DNA of 64,000 nt. It comes from Paragordius varius. Its lineage: Eukaryota > Nematomorpha. Of the stretch, positions 44,101-56,766 are shown one piece after another; within the stretch, counting starts at the first letter, position 1, and each line of letters opens with the position of its first letter. The notes beneath the pieces are model-generated. The model was not told where the DNA came from and did no database searches. It saw only the letters and a program-made list of their open reading frames with translations. Where the stretch lies: positions 3,162,001 through 3,226,000 of the forward strand of contig OZ176055.1 in NCBI GenBank assembly GCA_964247055.1, written 5' to 3'. The position numbers and the translations under genes are program-made.

Positions 44101-47100
44101 TTAAATTTCGGAAAAATCCTATTGGTGGCCTCAATTTTCTTTTTTGTTTTGGCCTTTCCATGCCATTAAATATCAGAAAATGCAAAAATAATGGGGTGGT
44201 GCAAAACCTTGTTGAGCAGTGTTATTTATATATTTTCTTCTTTCGGCAAACACCAAAATGTCTATTATTGCATTTTATTATTTGTAGCCTTAGTTTAAAG
44301 TTTTGCCCCCTTTAAGTTTGGAATTGTTGATTATAGGTATACCATTTACAGCTCAAATTCACCCTCGAACAATGAATTCACCCTGAAAAAAAACTAAGTC
44401 TGTTCGAATATTAACTACATTTAGGGTAAATTAGGGTAAATTTTAATTATTCAAGGGTGAATTTGATTGTTCAAAGGGAAATTTGAAAAGTTCAAAGGTG
44501 AATTTAAATTTTTCAAGGGCGAATTTGAGCTGAAAATGTAATATTATAAAATTTCTAATTATAAATTTGCACAATAACTTTCACTATCAATCAATCTATA
44601 TCCTTAGATCAAAACATTATGCGAAGCCATTGATTCTTTGATTTCCAATCCATCAAATAGGATTTACAGGGATCGTAAAACAAAAGAAATTTACCGAGAG
44701 ATCGATTTACGAAAGTTAGTGGAGAGATGTTTCATAAATGTGGCGTGTGGTTTAGTGTTTGGGTATCGATATGATTACACTTCCGAGGAGATTACCCATT
44801 TCATGCATGAAGTGGAGAAAAATTTTGAGTTAGTAGGTAATAGTTTGCGTAAAATATAATTATTTATAAAACGTTTTTATAAATCAATTTTTAGGCCAAA
44901 AAACACAGCCTCTAAATGTACTGCCACCATGGTTAAGAGACACAACACTAGTTAGAAAATTATTTGCATACGAAGAATTCTTCGAATCCCTAAACTATAT
45001 GAGCCGGTTTATGCTGAAACACATAGCTCGAATAATTAATGAACGTGAAGCAGGAGGTTTTATACCTTTTTTGGTTAATAAATGATTTATAGGCGTCAAA
45101 TTTTTTTAATTGTATTTCTCAGTATTCACACTATAGTTGGGCGATTTGCAACATATTAGTGTAAGGAAAAAACAATAAAATATTGAAAAAAACAATTTTT
45201 TTTTCTTTTTTCCATACACATTTGTTGCAAATTGCCCAACTATAGTGTGAAATAAACAACAGCGTGTTAATTCTGATAAAAAAAATAGATTTTTCGGGTG
45301 ATTTTGGGAAGATATATTTAAGTATTTATCCGTTACTGTCTCTAATGTCATGGCTTATAAATAGATCAGATGTTTAGCACATTTAGCTTTGTGCTTTTAA
45401 TACGCTTGTATCATAATTTAAGCTTCATTACTTAAAAAACCAATATGAGATGTTAAAATTATTTACAACCTAACAGTGGATTAGAATAAAGGCAAAATCG
45501 CTAAAACATTATAATATATTATATTTATTATTCTCCCTAGTAATCCGTAAAGATAGGCCCTTATGCCTGGTGGACATATATTTAGATAAAATGTATAATG
45601 ATGAATCGCAATTCGGATATGCTGGGTTTGCTGGTAAATCATTGGATTTTGTTGTACCTCCAAAGCCATTAAATATTTTAAAAGAGTTGACTTCACAGGG
45701 CTTTATTCAAGAATTTATTACGGGTGAAGAGTTAGGGCTTAAATTTATGGAGGATAAGGATAGAATTTTACAGACACCATCTTTTAGTGGGAATGCAATC
45801 GAAAAATCTTACAAAGAATTTTTGGTGCGCGGTAACGTTCAACAAGGTTTCACAGGTTTTTGTTTCATAAAAAAAACTTTTGATTTATTCATAGGTTATA
45901 TAATTTAGATATTATATCTAGTTTTACTCATACAATTTATGCTCATCAAAGTTTGTTTATAATTTAAAAGTAATATCTGCTCAATTCCTACCTATTATTA
46001 TTATTATCCAAAATTTTATTTTACTTCTCACATCTTATAATATAGGTGCAGATATGATAGCTAGTTTAATGGAAATATTTTTGGGTGGGACAGAAACTAC
46101 TGCGGCTGTAATGCGATGGGCCCTTTACCATATGTCTATGAGACCTGATATTCAGGAGTCCGTTTTCGAAGAAATTGACAAATTTAACACAGCAAATTTT
46201 GTTGCGAATGCGAAAGAATCGGTACTAGAAAACTTTACTTTTCCTTATGAGCTGAAAGATGAATTACCTTACAGTCAAGCAGCTTTGATGGAAGTTCAAC
46301 GTCGAGGTAAATACTATATTGATTATTATATTAAGTTTCAGTTGGTTATAAATTAGTAATTTTAAACATTTTTGTTATCTTATTCCTATCAATATATTTA
46401 TTTGATATTAACTTTAGATATTGGAAAATATATGAGGCAATATCAATATTTTTAAAAAATGTTCCAAACTAGTACAGCTTATTAGTTTTTGTAAAGAGAC
46501 AAATTAAAATTTGTCGCTTTATCGATATCTATCCATAATATTTAATAACGCTTCCACATCTTTTTTTGTTCACATTTAGCCTCAGTGGCACCAATTGGAA
46601 TTTTTCATGCAACCTTGTATGAATGCCCAGCCTTCAAAAAAACTTACCGAATACCTGAGGGAGCCCATGTCGTTTCCAACATCTATGCCGTACAACATGA
46701 TGAGAGGTATTGGCCAAACCCATTTGAAATCATGCCTGAGAGATTCCTTAAGCCACACACATCCGAAAATAGCGTTGTTGATGGTATAAAAGAGGAAAAT
46801 ACACCAAGTTCGAAAGAAGTGAAATATCAATATACGGAAGCTAAACCCAGTCTTATGCCATTTTCTATAGGTATATATAGATGCAGACAGATGTTTAGTT
46901 ACTTGTGCGTTGAATCATCATATAAATTTTTATAATAAAAGCTTTCTACAAAGTCTATCATATATAAAAATATTCATAAAATCAACTCGTAAAATCGATT
47001 TCTTATGCATATCTATCTATCTATATTATTTTACCGCACAAATCTAAAAGGGTTACGAACATGTATTGGTCAATCAATTGCAAAAAATGAATTATTTGTC

Positions 47101-47265
47101 GGCTTTGCTCACCTCATGTGGCGTTACAAATTTCGTTTGTCACCCGACACACCTGTACCAACTCGAAAGGGCAAATTTGGGGAAGAGGTTGAAGGCGTCA
47201 TGACAACTATTTGGAGTCCTCCACATTTTAAGCTGCTTGTCCAGCACAGGGGCAAAAACAAATGA
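41165..47265 (+). CDS. Cytochrome P450, CYP2 clan, with a long insert before the I-helix
   Basis: P450s are heme-thiolate monooxygenases. Eight exons join in phase: 41165-41603, 42675-42784, 44608-44836, 44895-45056, 45541-45846, 46046-46306, 46580-46870, 47051-47265 (670 residues; most P450s are ~500). Motifs: PKGPSWNVPLLGYFPF, then PHIHFYELIQKYGRIYSCK; I-helix GGTETT (429-434); K-helix ExxR as EVQR (498-501); PERF; heme loop FSIGLRTCIG with Cys604 as axial ligand. The CYP2-like N-terminal half and heme loop place it in that clan. The usual Trp of the C-helix WxxxR is absent (SYRKNQKKF). The extra length is mainly ~75-100 residues before the I-helix (exon 5) and ~30 before the heme loop (exon 7). 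The N-terminus is basic without a clear membrane anchor, so mitochondrial import is conceivable. All introns but the second have phase 1. No break seen; substrate unknown. Confidence 0.92.
43087..44221. mobile_element. CACTA-like (CMC superfamily) non-autonomous transposon, copy 1
   Basis: It begins CACTAGTCGACAAATTTGG and ends CTTGTTGAGCAGTG, with inverted-repeat similarity between the ends (GAGCACCACC inside the left, GGGTGGTGC inside the right). It is flanked by TTA on both sides (43084-43086, 44222-44224), a 3-bp target duplication as expected for EnSpm/CACTA elements. It is 1135 bp and lies in P450 intron 2. Short open frames inside (43141-43326, 43689-43940, 43997-44185 minus) match no transposase I recognise. 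A sister copy is at 56767-57907. Confidence 0.8.
44337..44545. mobile_element. Family B MITE (copy 2)
   Basis: It starts GTATACCATTTACAGCTC, with units of TTCACCCTCGAACAATG type, and ends with TTCAAGGGCGAATTTGAGC. It lies in P450 intron 2, right after the CACTA-like element and ~60 bp before exon 3. Confidence 0.75.
45125..45252. mobile_element. ~130-bp MITE in P450 intron 4
   Basis: The arms TTCACACTATAGTTGGGC and GCCCAACTATAGTGTGAA are perfect reverse complements, followed by GATTTGCAACA/TGTTGCAAATT. A second copy is at 58724-58854. Confidence 0.8.
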
Positions 47266-48892
47266 TAAAAGACTTGTAACTTAAGACATCTCTGTAATTT
47301 ATATCATAGTATTTTATAATTACGATTTTGTGTAAATCCATATATATTTTATAAATTTGTTAGTGTAATATACGTATAATCAGTATTATAATTTGGAAGA
47401 AAAAGTATGTGTGCTAATCGTTTTATCACATTCAATTTCAAGCTCATACCATTTTCACCAATTTCAACATAATCATAAATTTATTAAATGTTAATCAGGC
47501 CTGAACAGGTATTAATTTAGATATAAAAATGTCGAAGTTAGTTGAAAAAGATATAATTTAACATATTAGCCCATTTTCTTTGAATCAATAAAATAAATTA
47601 GTAAGGATTTTATTGATAAATTCTTGAGTTTATTTATGATAATTTTATTAATATAATGTTTCTCACATCTAAAGAATGATAATGAGCCAAAAAGAATTAG
47701 TTATATTTTTGTCTCAATTATTATTATTTTAACAAAAGATTTTGCTAAAAATGGCTAAATAAATGTGACTTTTACTATTATTATTATATGGTAAATTCTT
47801 GTCATTGTATAAGTTCTAAATAAAACTTTTCCAAAAAAAATTAGATTACTTTGGAAAATTACAAGCATCGGTAATAAATTCAAATTAATTTCTGTATTCC
47901 TAAAATTAAATAGGATAATAATACAAATTAGGATGAGTTTTTTTATAAAATGATAAGATCTATAAAAGCTGTTACAATATTTTTCTGAAGATGTGTTACA
48001 TTAATCTATATTTTATCTATTTTAGGGACCATGCGTTTTGAAAGATAAAATTCTTGGATAGAGTGAACAATAATAGTTTTATAACGGGCTTTTTGGTTAT
48101 TAGATTCGATAATTTATTGAAGGTGTTTTGCGTTAATAAATTGGTATATGTCTAAAGAGTTATTAAGGTTACCCTGGATTTAAATTTTAAATTAGTGAAT
48201 ATTGACGATTTTTTTACGTTTTTGTTTCCCCAAAATGAATTAGTTTGATTTAAACAAGACTCGAGTGACACTTCTCATTTTTTTACGGACTTTGACGCCA
48301 GAAGTAATAAACTTATTGTTTTGAATATTGTTTTGGAAAAAAATTATTTATAAAACCCCATTGTCATGTATTAGATAAAAAAAAGCTTAGAATTTTACGA
48401 AAGCTCCAAAACACAATTAAAAAACATCTGATAATCAATAAAAAAAATGCTTTCCATAATTATTTTAGAATGTATTATTATCATAAAATACATTTATTTG
48501 GCTGTCGTATATATGATTAAATAAAAATATGGCAGCAAAAAGTTTGATAAGGATATTTTAAAATTAATTTAATTTAAATTCTTTTGTATCATACAAATAA
48601 ATTTGGTCTAATGCTAAAAATGTTTTTCGAGATATTTAAATTTTAACGGCCTTTGGGGCTTTCAGGTCATGAAGTGTTAAACCTTTAATTAAGATGACTT
48701 TCAAATAAATTTTCTCCAATCGAAGAGTGGAAGCAAAATACCAGAGTACGTCAAAAACAATTTAATCTCAACTGTGATATTATATAGGGTATGTATAACT
48801 TACAATCGATATGTTTAAACTTTATTATTAGTAAGGTTATGTTGATCTATTCAAACCCTGTCATATCTTAAATATCATTCATAAAGTAAATA
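47266..48892. other. Gene-free AT-rich stretch downstream of P450
   Basis: I see no supported gene, RNA gene or clear repeat. The P450 polyadenylation region should lie in the first few hundred bases; AATAAA words occur at several places, such as ~47588. Confidence 0.4.
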
Positions 48893-49384
48893 TGCTCAAC
48901 ACAAATGACTTCGGTAGCCGCATTTTTGAATCAAAAACAGTGGATGTAGCCAAATATATCGGAATTAATGAATTTTATTAAATTTGAAATATAAGCAGGT
49001 AGCTTGCATTTCTGGCGCCCGATGCATGAAGCACCTCCGTGCGACCCCTTGCATTTTAAAAAATAAATCAAGTTTAAATCGTGGTCATGATCACTCATAA
49101 ATGGGTGATATTTTATGTATTTTTTAAAATATATCTAATTGAAATATTTCTATCCGACGCCCCTTTAACTATGGAGCCGGGTGCATCGGCCCCCTTTCCC
49201 CACCTCTAGCTAAGCCTCTAGGATTTTAAAAGATCACACGAAAACAATACTATTGCTACTAGTTATCATACCAATTTTTAGTTTGATGCAAAAGACTTTT
49301 TAAAATTTTTTAAATAACATTTTACCGATTAAAATGTTCCGCAGGCGAAAATGTCCCAAAAGACCGCGTGGTTGACATCCCTGA
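48893..49384. mobile_element. hAT-like MITE interrupted by a family K repeat
   Basis: The left part starts CTCAACACAAATGACTTCGG and the right end is GGTTGACATCCCTGA, both eroded versions of the hAT-like MITE ends. The middle (48995-49220) is a family K insertion. Confidence 0.6.
48995..49220 (-). mobile_element. Family K repeat (copy 2)
   Basis: It is GC-richer than its flanks, with TCATAAATGGGTGATATTTT and a GGCGCCCGATGCATG-type end matching 10949-11221 in reverse. It ends in CCTCTAGCTAAGCCTCTA. Confidence 0.55.
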
Positions 49385-51295
49385 ATTAAAGCACTAAAAT
49401 TTTAAAATATTAAACTTTTGAGGGGATATGTCCTGATTTAATATATGTCATTGTTCGTTAATATCTCCTACCAAAACAGTTTTTATTAATTTATTTATAA
49501 AAAAGGATCATTTACCTAATTAATTTGGCCATTTATGCATAAAGTTTTCTGTATTTCACATTAAATTTTAATTAAAATGCAATGCAATAACATTAAGTAA
49601 TAATTGTTTTATATGCATGAAAGTATGCAACCAATATTTTAAATTAATTAAACTGTATGATAAAATATAAATAGGCATTCGTAGTAAATTATAATATTTT
49701 AATGATTTTTGGCTTATTTTAAAAACTGAAAATGTAAATTATTTTCTCCTTCCTGATAATATTTGGACATTGTTGAGAAATACAAGGTCAGTTAGTTTTA
49801 AAAAACAGAAAAAGCTTTGATTTTATATAGTTTGTACTTATCCATAATTTTTTTATCTAAAAGTAGTTTTAAACAGATGCAAAATTTTTATAATGCGATT
49901 TCATATTAACATTCTGTACTTTTATAAATTTCCCACCTTCCTTATATTATTATAGTTTATAAGACATTTTGATCTTTAAAAATTCCAATGATCACTTATT
50001 TTTAATTAATAGAAATTTGTGCAAAAAAAGTTGTAAAGTGCTTAATCCTAGTTGCTTAGTAATTGTTGTAGGTACAGATATAATTTAGGATTAGGTGGGC
50101 TTGTGTAGGATTATAAAGAAAAATAAAAGATGGTTTTTATATCCAAACACGAAAACAAATCTCACTTATCTGTAAAGATTATATAATTAAAAAAATAGTA
50201 AGGTTTAAAGATTGGTACAGCTAGTATTCACAATTGATGTTGAAAGCTTAATATAATTCTGTAAAAAAACTAATTGTCACTAGTGTGTAGGACGCCTAAA
50301 GTCCTATTTTACCATAATAATATCAAGGTGTTAAAAAGATAATTGTCTCAATTTAATTTAATAAAAAGAAAATATATTATATAGCAAAGATTTATTTCGA
50401 TTGCTGTAATAATAATATTGGGGGATGTATGCTTAAGTTAAAATGCCTATCTTTATTTAGGCATTTTGAGTTCTGTTAATGACCATTTAATCTTTTAAGC
50501 AACCAACAAATATGTTGACAAAACAATGACAAATATAAATCATATGGCAAAAATTCTCACATTGTACATTTAAAAGCGAACTTTTAAGCATTTTATACAT
50601 TTCTCTATAATATATTTAATTAGATAAACGTGATTTTTAAACTTCACAGATTACTTAGAAAAAAATCATTTTACATCGATCTGTTAAATAAGGACAAAGT
50701 GTTGATTTTAAAGAATATATTTTCGAACTATCCGCATGAGTAGTATAGCTTTGCTCATAAATTTATAACATTGTAACCGTTTCGACTGTGTCCAGTCAAA
50801 AACTCAAGTTCTAAAAAGGTTACTTAGAAGCACTTATACATAAATTATTTAATTTTGGCCGATTGTAGAGGAAAAACTCTTAGACAGTGATTATTTTTAC
50901 CTTTTCAAATATATATTATAAAATGAGTTAAATAATATATTCAAGGATTGATTATCAACTAATTATCCTATAAAAATCTTTTAAAAAAAATATTTTTTTT
51001 CATTCAAACCAGCTTTTTAGTTAGTTATTTAAGCTGATGAAAGATTTCATTTAGGTTTTCTATTTCCTTATGAACGAATAAGATTAAACCTTACCAAATC
51101 GAGATCATAAAATTTATTGCAATGTGTTTGTTGAATGCGCGCAATTTTGTCAAAAAATGTATCAGATTTCAAAGAGCAATAAAAATTAAAGTAACATAAT
51201 AAGGATAACTAAAGGGCAATGTAAATTAATTACAAATACATGATAAATTATTTAAAAAAATTTCTTGCATAGAGCTAGCTTAATGTAACACATTT
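49385..51295. other. Gene-free AT-rich stretch
   Basis: Nothing recognisable on either strand. Confidence 0.4.
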
Positions 51296-51521
51296 ATACC
51301 ATTTACACATCTAATTCACCTTAAACAATTCAAATTCACTCTTTAATAAATTATGTGTTTTCGAGCTAATAAAACCAATCATTCATATGAAATATTTCTA
51401 TATAACATAGTTTATTATTTTTTAAATATTATGATAATTTTAAACGAAATTTAAATTTGGGTAATTTTGATATTCAAGAACACATAAAATATTTTAGAGT
51501 GATGAATTGTTCAATGAATTT
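51296..51521. mobile_element. Family B MITE (copy 3), eroded
   Basis: It starts TATACCATTTACACATCTAA and has one or two CACCTTAAACAATTCAAAT units. The right arm is reduced to TGAATTGTTCAATGAATTTG and the terminal sequence is missing. Confidence 0.55.
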
Positions 51522-52529
51522 GATTTTTTTTAAAAAAATATATATATAAATATAAATATATATATTATAACAACACACACACATTCCAAATTAATATTTT
51601 TCAGGTTATATATATATATATATATTCTTGATTAATTATTTTAATGATGTCTGAATACTTTTTAAGATTAAAAATATCGGTAGGATTTCTAAAAAACGAT
51701 TTTAACCAAATAATAATAATGATAAGTAGGCGACAAATTACCTACAAGTTACAAACACGCTGGGCGCCATGATAATCCTTTTAACATATTAAATTAAATT
51801 AAATAACTTATTTTTGTAGCTTAGTTTGCGTGATTGATTGTGTTGTTGACATTGCTCATCATAAGCATAAACCCCATTCTAATTAATCTAATTAATTATT
51901 TTGAATTATATGGCAAAAAATTAAAGTGTATATAAATGGCATAATGATATATATATATTAGGGAAATCATATTTTTTGAAGATTTCTTTTTTTGGTTAAG
52001 TTCTCGTTTTCTTTTTGGCTAATATTTATTTTAAAAATTATTCTAATTTGCTGATCTAATATCATAATGTTAGTAATTCTAAAATTCATCATAATCAACA
52101 ATAATAATAACCAAAAGAGGATCCATAAAGCCTAGGTAGATAAAAATTTGTAATTTATAAATTAATATTTACCAACCCAATATATTTACATGATTAGTTT
52201 AATTTAGAGAAGTAAGCAGGAGATTTTTTATCTGAAGCCTGACAAATACACAATAGGCCGCTGTATAATGGCACCTCCCCCTTCTTAGAAAAAAAAACTT
52301 TGCAATTAAATAGCACCTATCTAGTAATTAGTTTTGTGCACTTTTATGATTTTTGGATATCATCTTAGTTATTAAGAAGATATGAAAGTTAAAAGTTTCG
52401 TGTACCTAACAAATAAATTATTGATGTTTTGATGTTTTTTCGGAGATCAGAATGGGCCAAAATTATTAGATGATTATATTAGCATATATATAAGATTAAG
52501 TATCTTAGAATTAATTTAATTATGATGCA
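51522..52529. other. Gene-free AT-rich stretch
   Basis: Short (TA)n and (CA)n-like runs occur around 51540-51630. No gene or clear element. Confidence 0.35.
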
Positions 52530-53095
52530 AAAATTGAAATAACACCGGCAAAACGTAAAAACATAAATACAATATTTTTTTAAATGGCTGCATACCTTTT
52601 AAAAGTCAATTTAATTATAACTATGTTTTACAGTAAAAAGTAAAATTATACGGACAAAATGTAAAAATATAAAAACAAATATTTTTTACACCATATTTGT
52701 TCAATCTTGATATTTTCAAATATATATTGTTTTAAACTGCAAAATATAAAATAAAAAATAGATATTGGTAGCACAATCAGTTATGTAGTTTACGATTGTA
52801 ATTAAATATTTTATATAACAATGATAAAAGGTGTAAAAAGTATGGTTATCTTTTAAAAAAAATATGTCTTTATATTTTAACGTTTTGTCCGTATAATTTC
52901 GGTTTTTACTGTAAATCGCATAGTATCATGTAAAGTTGGTTGTAAATTGATACCATAACTAATTATACATCAATCGTAATTTAATAGTTTATATGGGAAA
53001 AAATTAAGGTTTAAAAAAGTATGGTTGTTCAATGTAAAAAAATTGCCATTTAATTTTTAAGTTTCGTCTGCATAATTTTAACTGTATTAGTTTAA
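52530..53095. mobile_element. Outer family H MITE carrying a second copy inside
   Basis: The outer ends (CGGCAAAACGTAAAAACAT near 52546; AAGTTTCGTCTGCATAATTT near 53060) resemble the ends of the inner copy. The segment after the inner copy also repeats an AAAGTATGGTT block, so this looks like one family member inserted into another. Confidence 0.5.
52631..52911. mobile_element. Tc1/mariner-like MITE (family H, intact copy)
   Basis: The ends are CAGTAAAAAGTAAAATTATA and GTATAATTTCGGTTTTTACTG, flanked by TA on both sides, the canonical Tc1/mariner target duplication. The arms extend inward with CGGACAAAATGTAAAAATAT mirrored by ATATTTTAACGTTTTGTCCG. 281 bp, non-coding. Confidence 0.8.
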
Positions 53096-55714
53096 AATTA
53101 AACAATTTTGAAAAAGAATTAATAGGATAATGAGGCAGTAATGTGTTAACAATTTGAATTAGTAGTGGAGGAAATAACTGTACATTTAGGATATATAATA
53201 AATTATTTATAATATTATCCGAAAAATATTTATTTAATTTTAGCTTCAAACATAAACATCGAATTAATTTCTAAAAGGGACATATGCGCACTTAAAAATA
53301 TAAATTTAGCAGCCAAAATGTTAGAATACGTACGTTAACCTAAAGAAACGGATTTTTGACACATTCTCGAAAAAAATATAATTTTAATTTTTTTCAATTC
53401 AATTTTTTAGGGAAAAATCACGATTTTATTAATTTTTCAAAATATTTAATAAATTTTTGATTAAATTTTTGGCACTCTTGTAAATCAAAATTTGTTAATT
53501 TTCCTGGCTATCCTCAAAATTATTTTTATTAATTATATTAAATTTAAATTTTGAATGAAAATTTAAATCATTTTAGTTCATATCATACATATTAATTCCG
53601 TTTTTGGACTTGAATTCAAATTATTCCTAATTTGCACGCAATACTTTTTTCAACAAAAACCCTATCTCTCAACAAACAATATAATTTTCAAAATTATTTA
53701 ATATTTTCTCCTGTTTTTTTCATTAGTTTTATTTTTTTCGTTATAAAAGAAGGTACATTTACATTAATAATATATAAAATATTTTAAACAAAGAGTATAT
53801 ATATACATATATATATCTTTGCGACTCACTAAAAAAAATTTATTTTTTCCCGTATTATTTTTGACAAAAAAATTAAATTATTAATTTTATATTTATAATC
53901 AGATCGATTCATTTCCTATTAATCAAATCTTAATCATAACTATTTTTAAGAAAAAATATCTTTTTCAAATTTTATTAGTTACTTGTTTTGAAAATCTTAA
54001 AGCATATATTCTCTTTCTGTAATTTCTCTATTCTACCCACTCCCGTACGGTTATATTTTGATATAATTGGATATAAAAAATCTGAATTTATCTACTTATT
54101 ATTATTATTAAAATTTCTTATTTTATGGCATATTTTTGAAAATTAATTATTTTATAATATTATATTTCTTATTTTTTTATTTGAGATTGAAAAAATAATT
54201 AATATAATTATTTTATTTAACTAGTGCCTTACATCCCTAAGTATCATTCATTATATGCCATGAAAAATTCTCATGGGGGATATCTAAAAAATAATTAATT
54301 TTATTAAAACTGGTGGTATTTTCATATATATCTTATTAGCTATAGTTATTTTTATAATTACTTACTATTTTCTTTGCCTTAATTTTTAACATTAGAATCA
54401 TAATCTAAAATTCGGTCTTTTTTTTCAAAGTAATTACAGATTAATTTGTTGTGAATTTTTTGACTCTACTTTTAATATGGATAACAGCGCTATTTCTCTT
54501 ATTATAAATTAACTTTTTTTCATTTACTATTCCCATTTCGAATGTAATCTTAACTTTTCATTACCTTTTCACTATTTGTTAATTTACCTTTTGGGTTAGT
54601 TTTATATCCGAGAACTTAATTTTAAATAAATTACAGTTTTGAAAGATATTGTAGTTAAAATTTAATTATCAAATATTGTTCTAACGTATTAGATAAAAAA
54701 GGCTGATATTTTTTACAGATTCGTCTTCTAGAGTCTAAAATTGGGTCAGATTCAAAGCACGATGTAACGAACAGCTGATATTAAAATCAAAATATATTAA
54801 GTTTTTAAATGTAGCCAAGCTCTATAAAGTTAATTATTTACATTTTCCAACCATAATTTACATTATTTAGCTGTTGCAATGGAGATTTAAAACAATTTAC
54901 AGAAAAAATGGCGCCAAAAAAGTTTGAGATGATGATTTTTTACAATTTTACTTTTTTTTATAAAAAAATTTTTTGTATAATGTGCCTAAAAGGCTAAAGG
55001 AATCATATTTCGGCTCATATTTTAAAAACTTGTTAAGGTTTATAAACTCAAATCGCTCTCGGATATAAAACTACCCCAAAAGGTAATGGCGTGTTAAGTA
55101 ATACAATTAATTTAACTCTAATCCATTTAAATATTTTATATTTTTTTAAAAAAATATACTTTATTCAATTGTAAACCATATATAACTCAAGTTATGCAGT
55201 ATATATAAGTATAAAATCTTAAATTTATTTTTAACGCTAAAACTTCACCTGTAGTTCCTTGTAATTTAAAATATACGAAGCTTTTTTCAAAGCCAACACC
55301 TATAAAATTAGTTAACCTTTCCAAAATAATTTCTTTTCAAATTCACATTGACATGTTAAAATTAATATTGTGAGAAACCATAAAAAAATTGATTCTGCTT
55401 TCAATAATAATAATAATTAAAGTAGTATCACATTGGGATCATCATTATTATTTTTTTATATCTTCTTGAATCTTTCTAAATTTTCAAATTCATTCGTGTT
55501 TAACAAGGTATATTATTATTATTATTGCATAAGGTTTATAAATAATTTATTTTGATAAAATTATCATTTAATACGAAATTGTATATTTGGTTGGACATGT
55601 TTTCCATTTTAATTCTTCATATATGATAATTAATCAATCAACCGCATGAATATAAAGTATTGCTAAAATACAATAAATATTATATTTACAATTATTGGCG
55701 CCTATAAATTTTTC
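53096..55714. other. Gene-free AT-rich stretch with a decayed family D repeat
   Basis: About 54650-55095 shares words with 38989-39569 (AATTATCAAATATTGTTCTAA; CTCTCGGATATAAAACTACC near its right end). The rest shows no gene, RNA gene or array. Confidence 0.45.
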
Positions 55715-55954
55715 ACCATTGAATAAAATTACCCTCGAACAATTCAAATCGACCTTAAAATAAATTATGTGTTTTTTATCAAAAATTACATTTATTTTTT
55801 TATATTTTTAAAAGATGAAATTTTGTTTATAATTAATATAAATACTAAAAAACTAATAAACTATGCCATAAAGATATATTACATATGAATGCTGAGTTAT
55901 ATTAAATCGAAAACACATAAATTATTTTTAGGGTGAATTTGAATTTTAAATGGT
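55715..55954. mobile_element. Family B MITE (copy 4)
   Basis: The left arm has ACCCTCGAACAATTCAAATC and the right arm GGGTGAATTTGAATTTTAAA, ending in TGG. It abuts copy 5 end to end. Confidence 0.65.
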
Positions 55955-56286
55955 TTACCATTTACAATTCAAATTCACCCTTGAATTCAAATTCACCCTA
56001 AAAATAAATTATGTGTTTCGGGCTAATATAACTCATCATTAATATAAAATATATTCTTATAGCATAGTTTATTATTTTTTCATTATTATATATATTTTAC
56101 AGGTAATTTTATTTTTTTTATAATATAAAAAAATATAGGTAATTTTAAATCTTAAAAAACACATAATTTCTTTTAGGGTGATTTTGAATTGTTCGAGGGT
56201 GAATTTGAATTGTTCGAGGGTGAATTTGAATTGTTCAAGGGTGAATTTGAATTGTTTAAGGGTGAATTTGAGCTGTGAATGGTATA
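55955..56286. mobile_element. Family B MITE (copy 5), five-unit right arm
   Basis: It starts TTTACCATTTACAATTCAAA. The right arm (56176-56280) carries about five units of GGGTGAATTTGAATTGTTCA type and ends GAGCTGTGAATGGTATATA. The left arm has only two units, so the arms have expanded unequally. Confidence 0.8.
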
Positions 56287-56437
56287 TATATATGTGTGTA
56301 TATATATAAGGTTTTAAAATGTTTTTTATTATTTAAACAAGAATTAATCATATCTCACATACCATATTGTTATTACCCAAATTTAAGACACTTATAACCA
56401 ATGAAAATTCATGTAAATGCAAAAAATGTAGATTTAA

Positions 56438-56708
56438 AAACCATTTACAATAAATTCATCCTAAAAATAAATTATGTGTTTTCGGGCTATTATAAATTCA
56501 TTATTAATATAAAATTTATCTTTATCGCCTTGTTTATTATTTTTTCAGTATTCTTCAAATTTTAAACAAAATATTATTTTTTAAAAATGAAAAAAATATA
56601 GCTAATTTTTAATCTTAAAAAACACATAATTTCTTTTAGGGTGAGTTTAAATTGTTCAAGGATGAATTCGAATTGTTTAAGGGTGAATTCGAATTGTAAA
56701 TGGTATAT
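56438..56708. mobile_element. Family B MITE (copy 6)
   Basis: It starts ACCATTTACAATAAATTC and ends GAATTGTAAATGGTATATA. The spacer (AAATTATGTGTTTTCGGGC...) is shared with copies 4 and 5. Confidence 0.75.
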
Positions 56709-56766
56709 ATAAAAAATGTGATTTTAAGGCTTTCTTCCTGAATTTCAAACTTACATTGGATCATAA

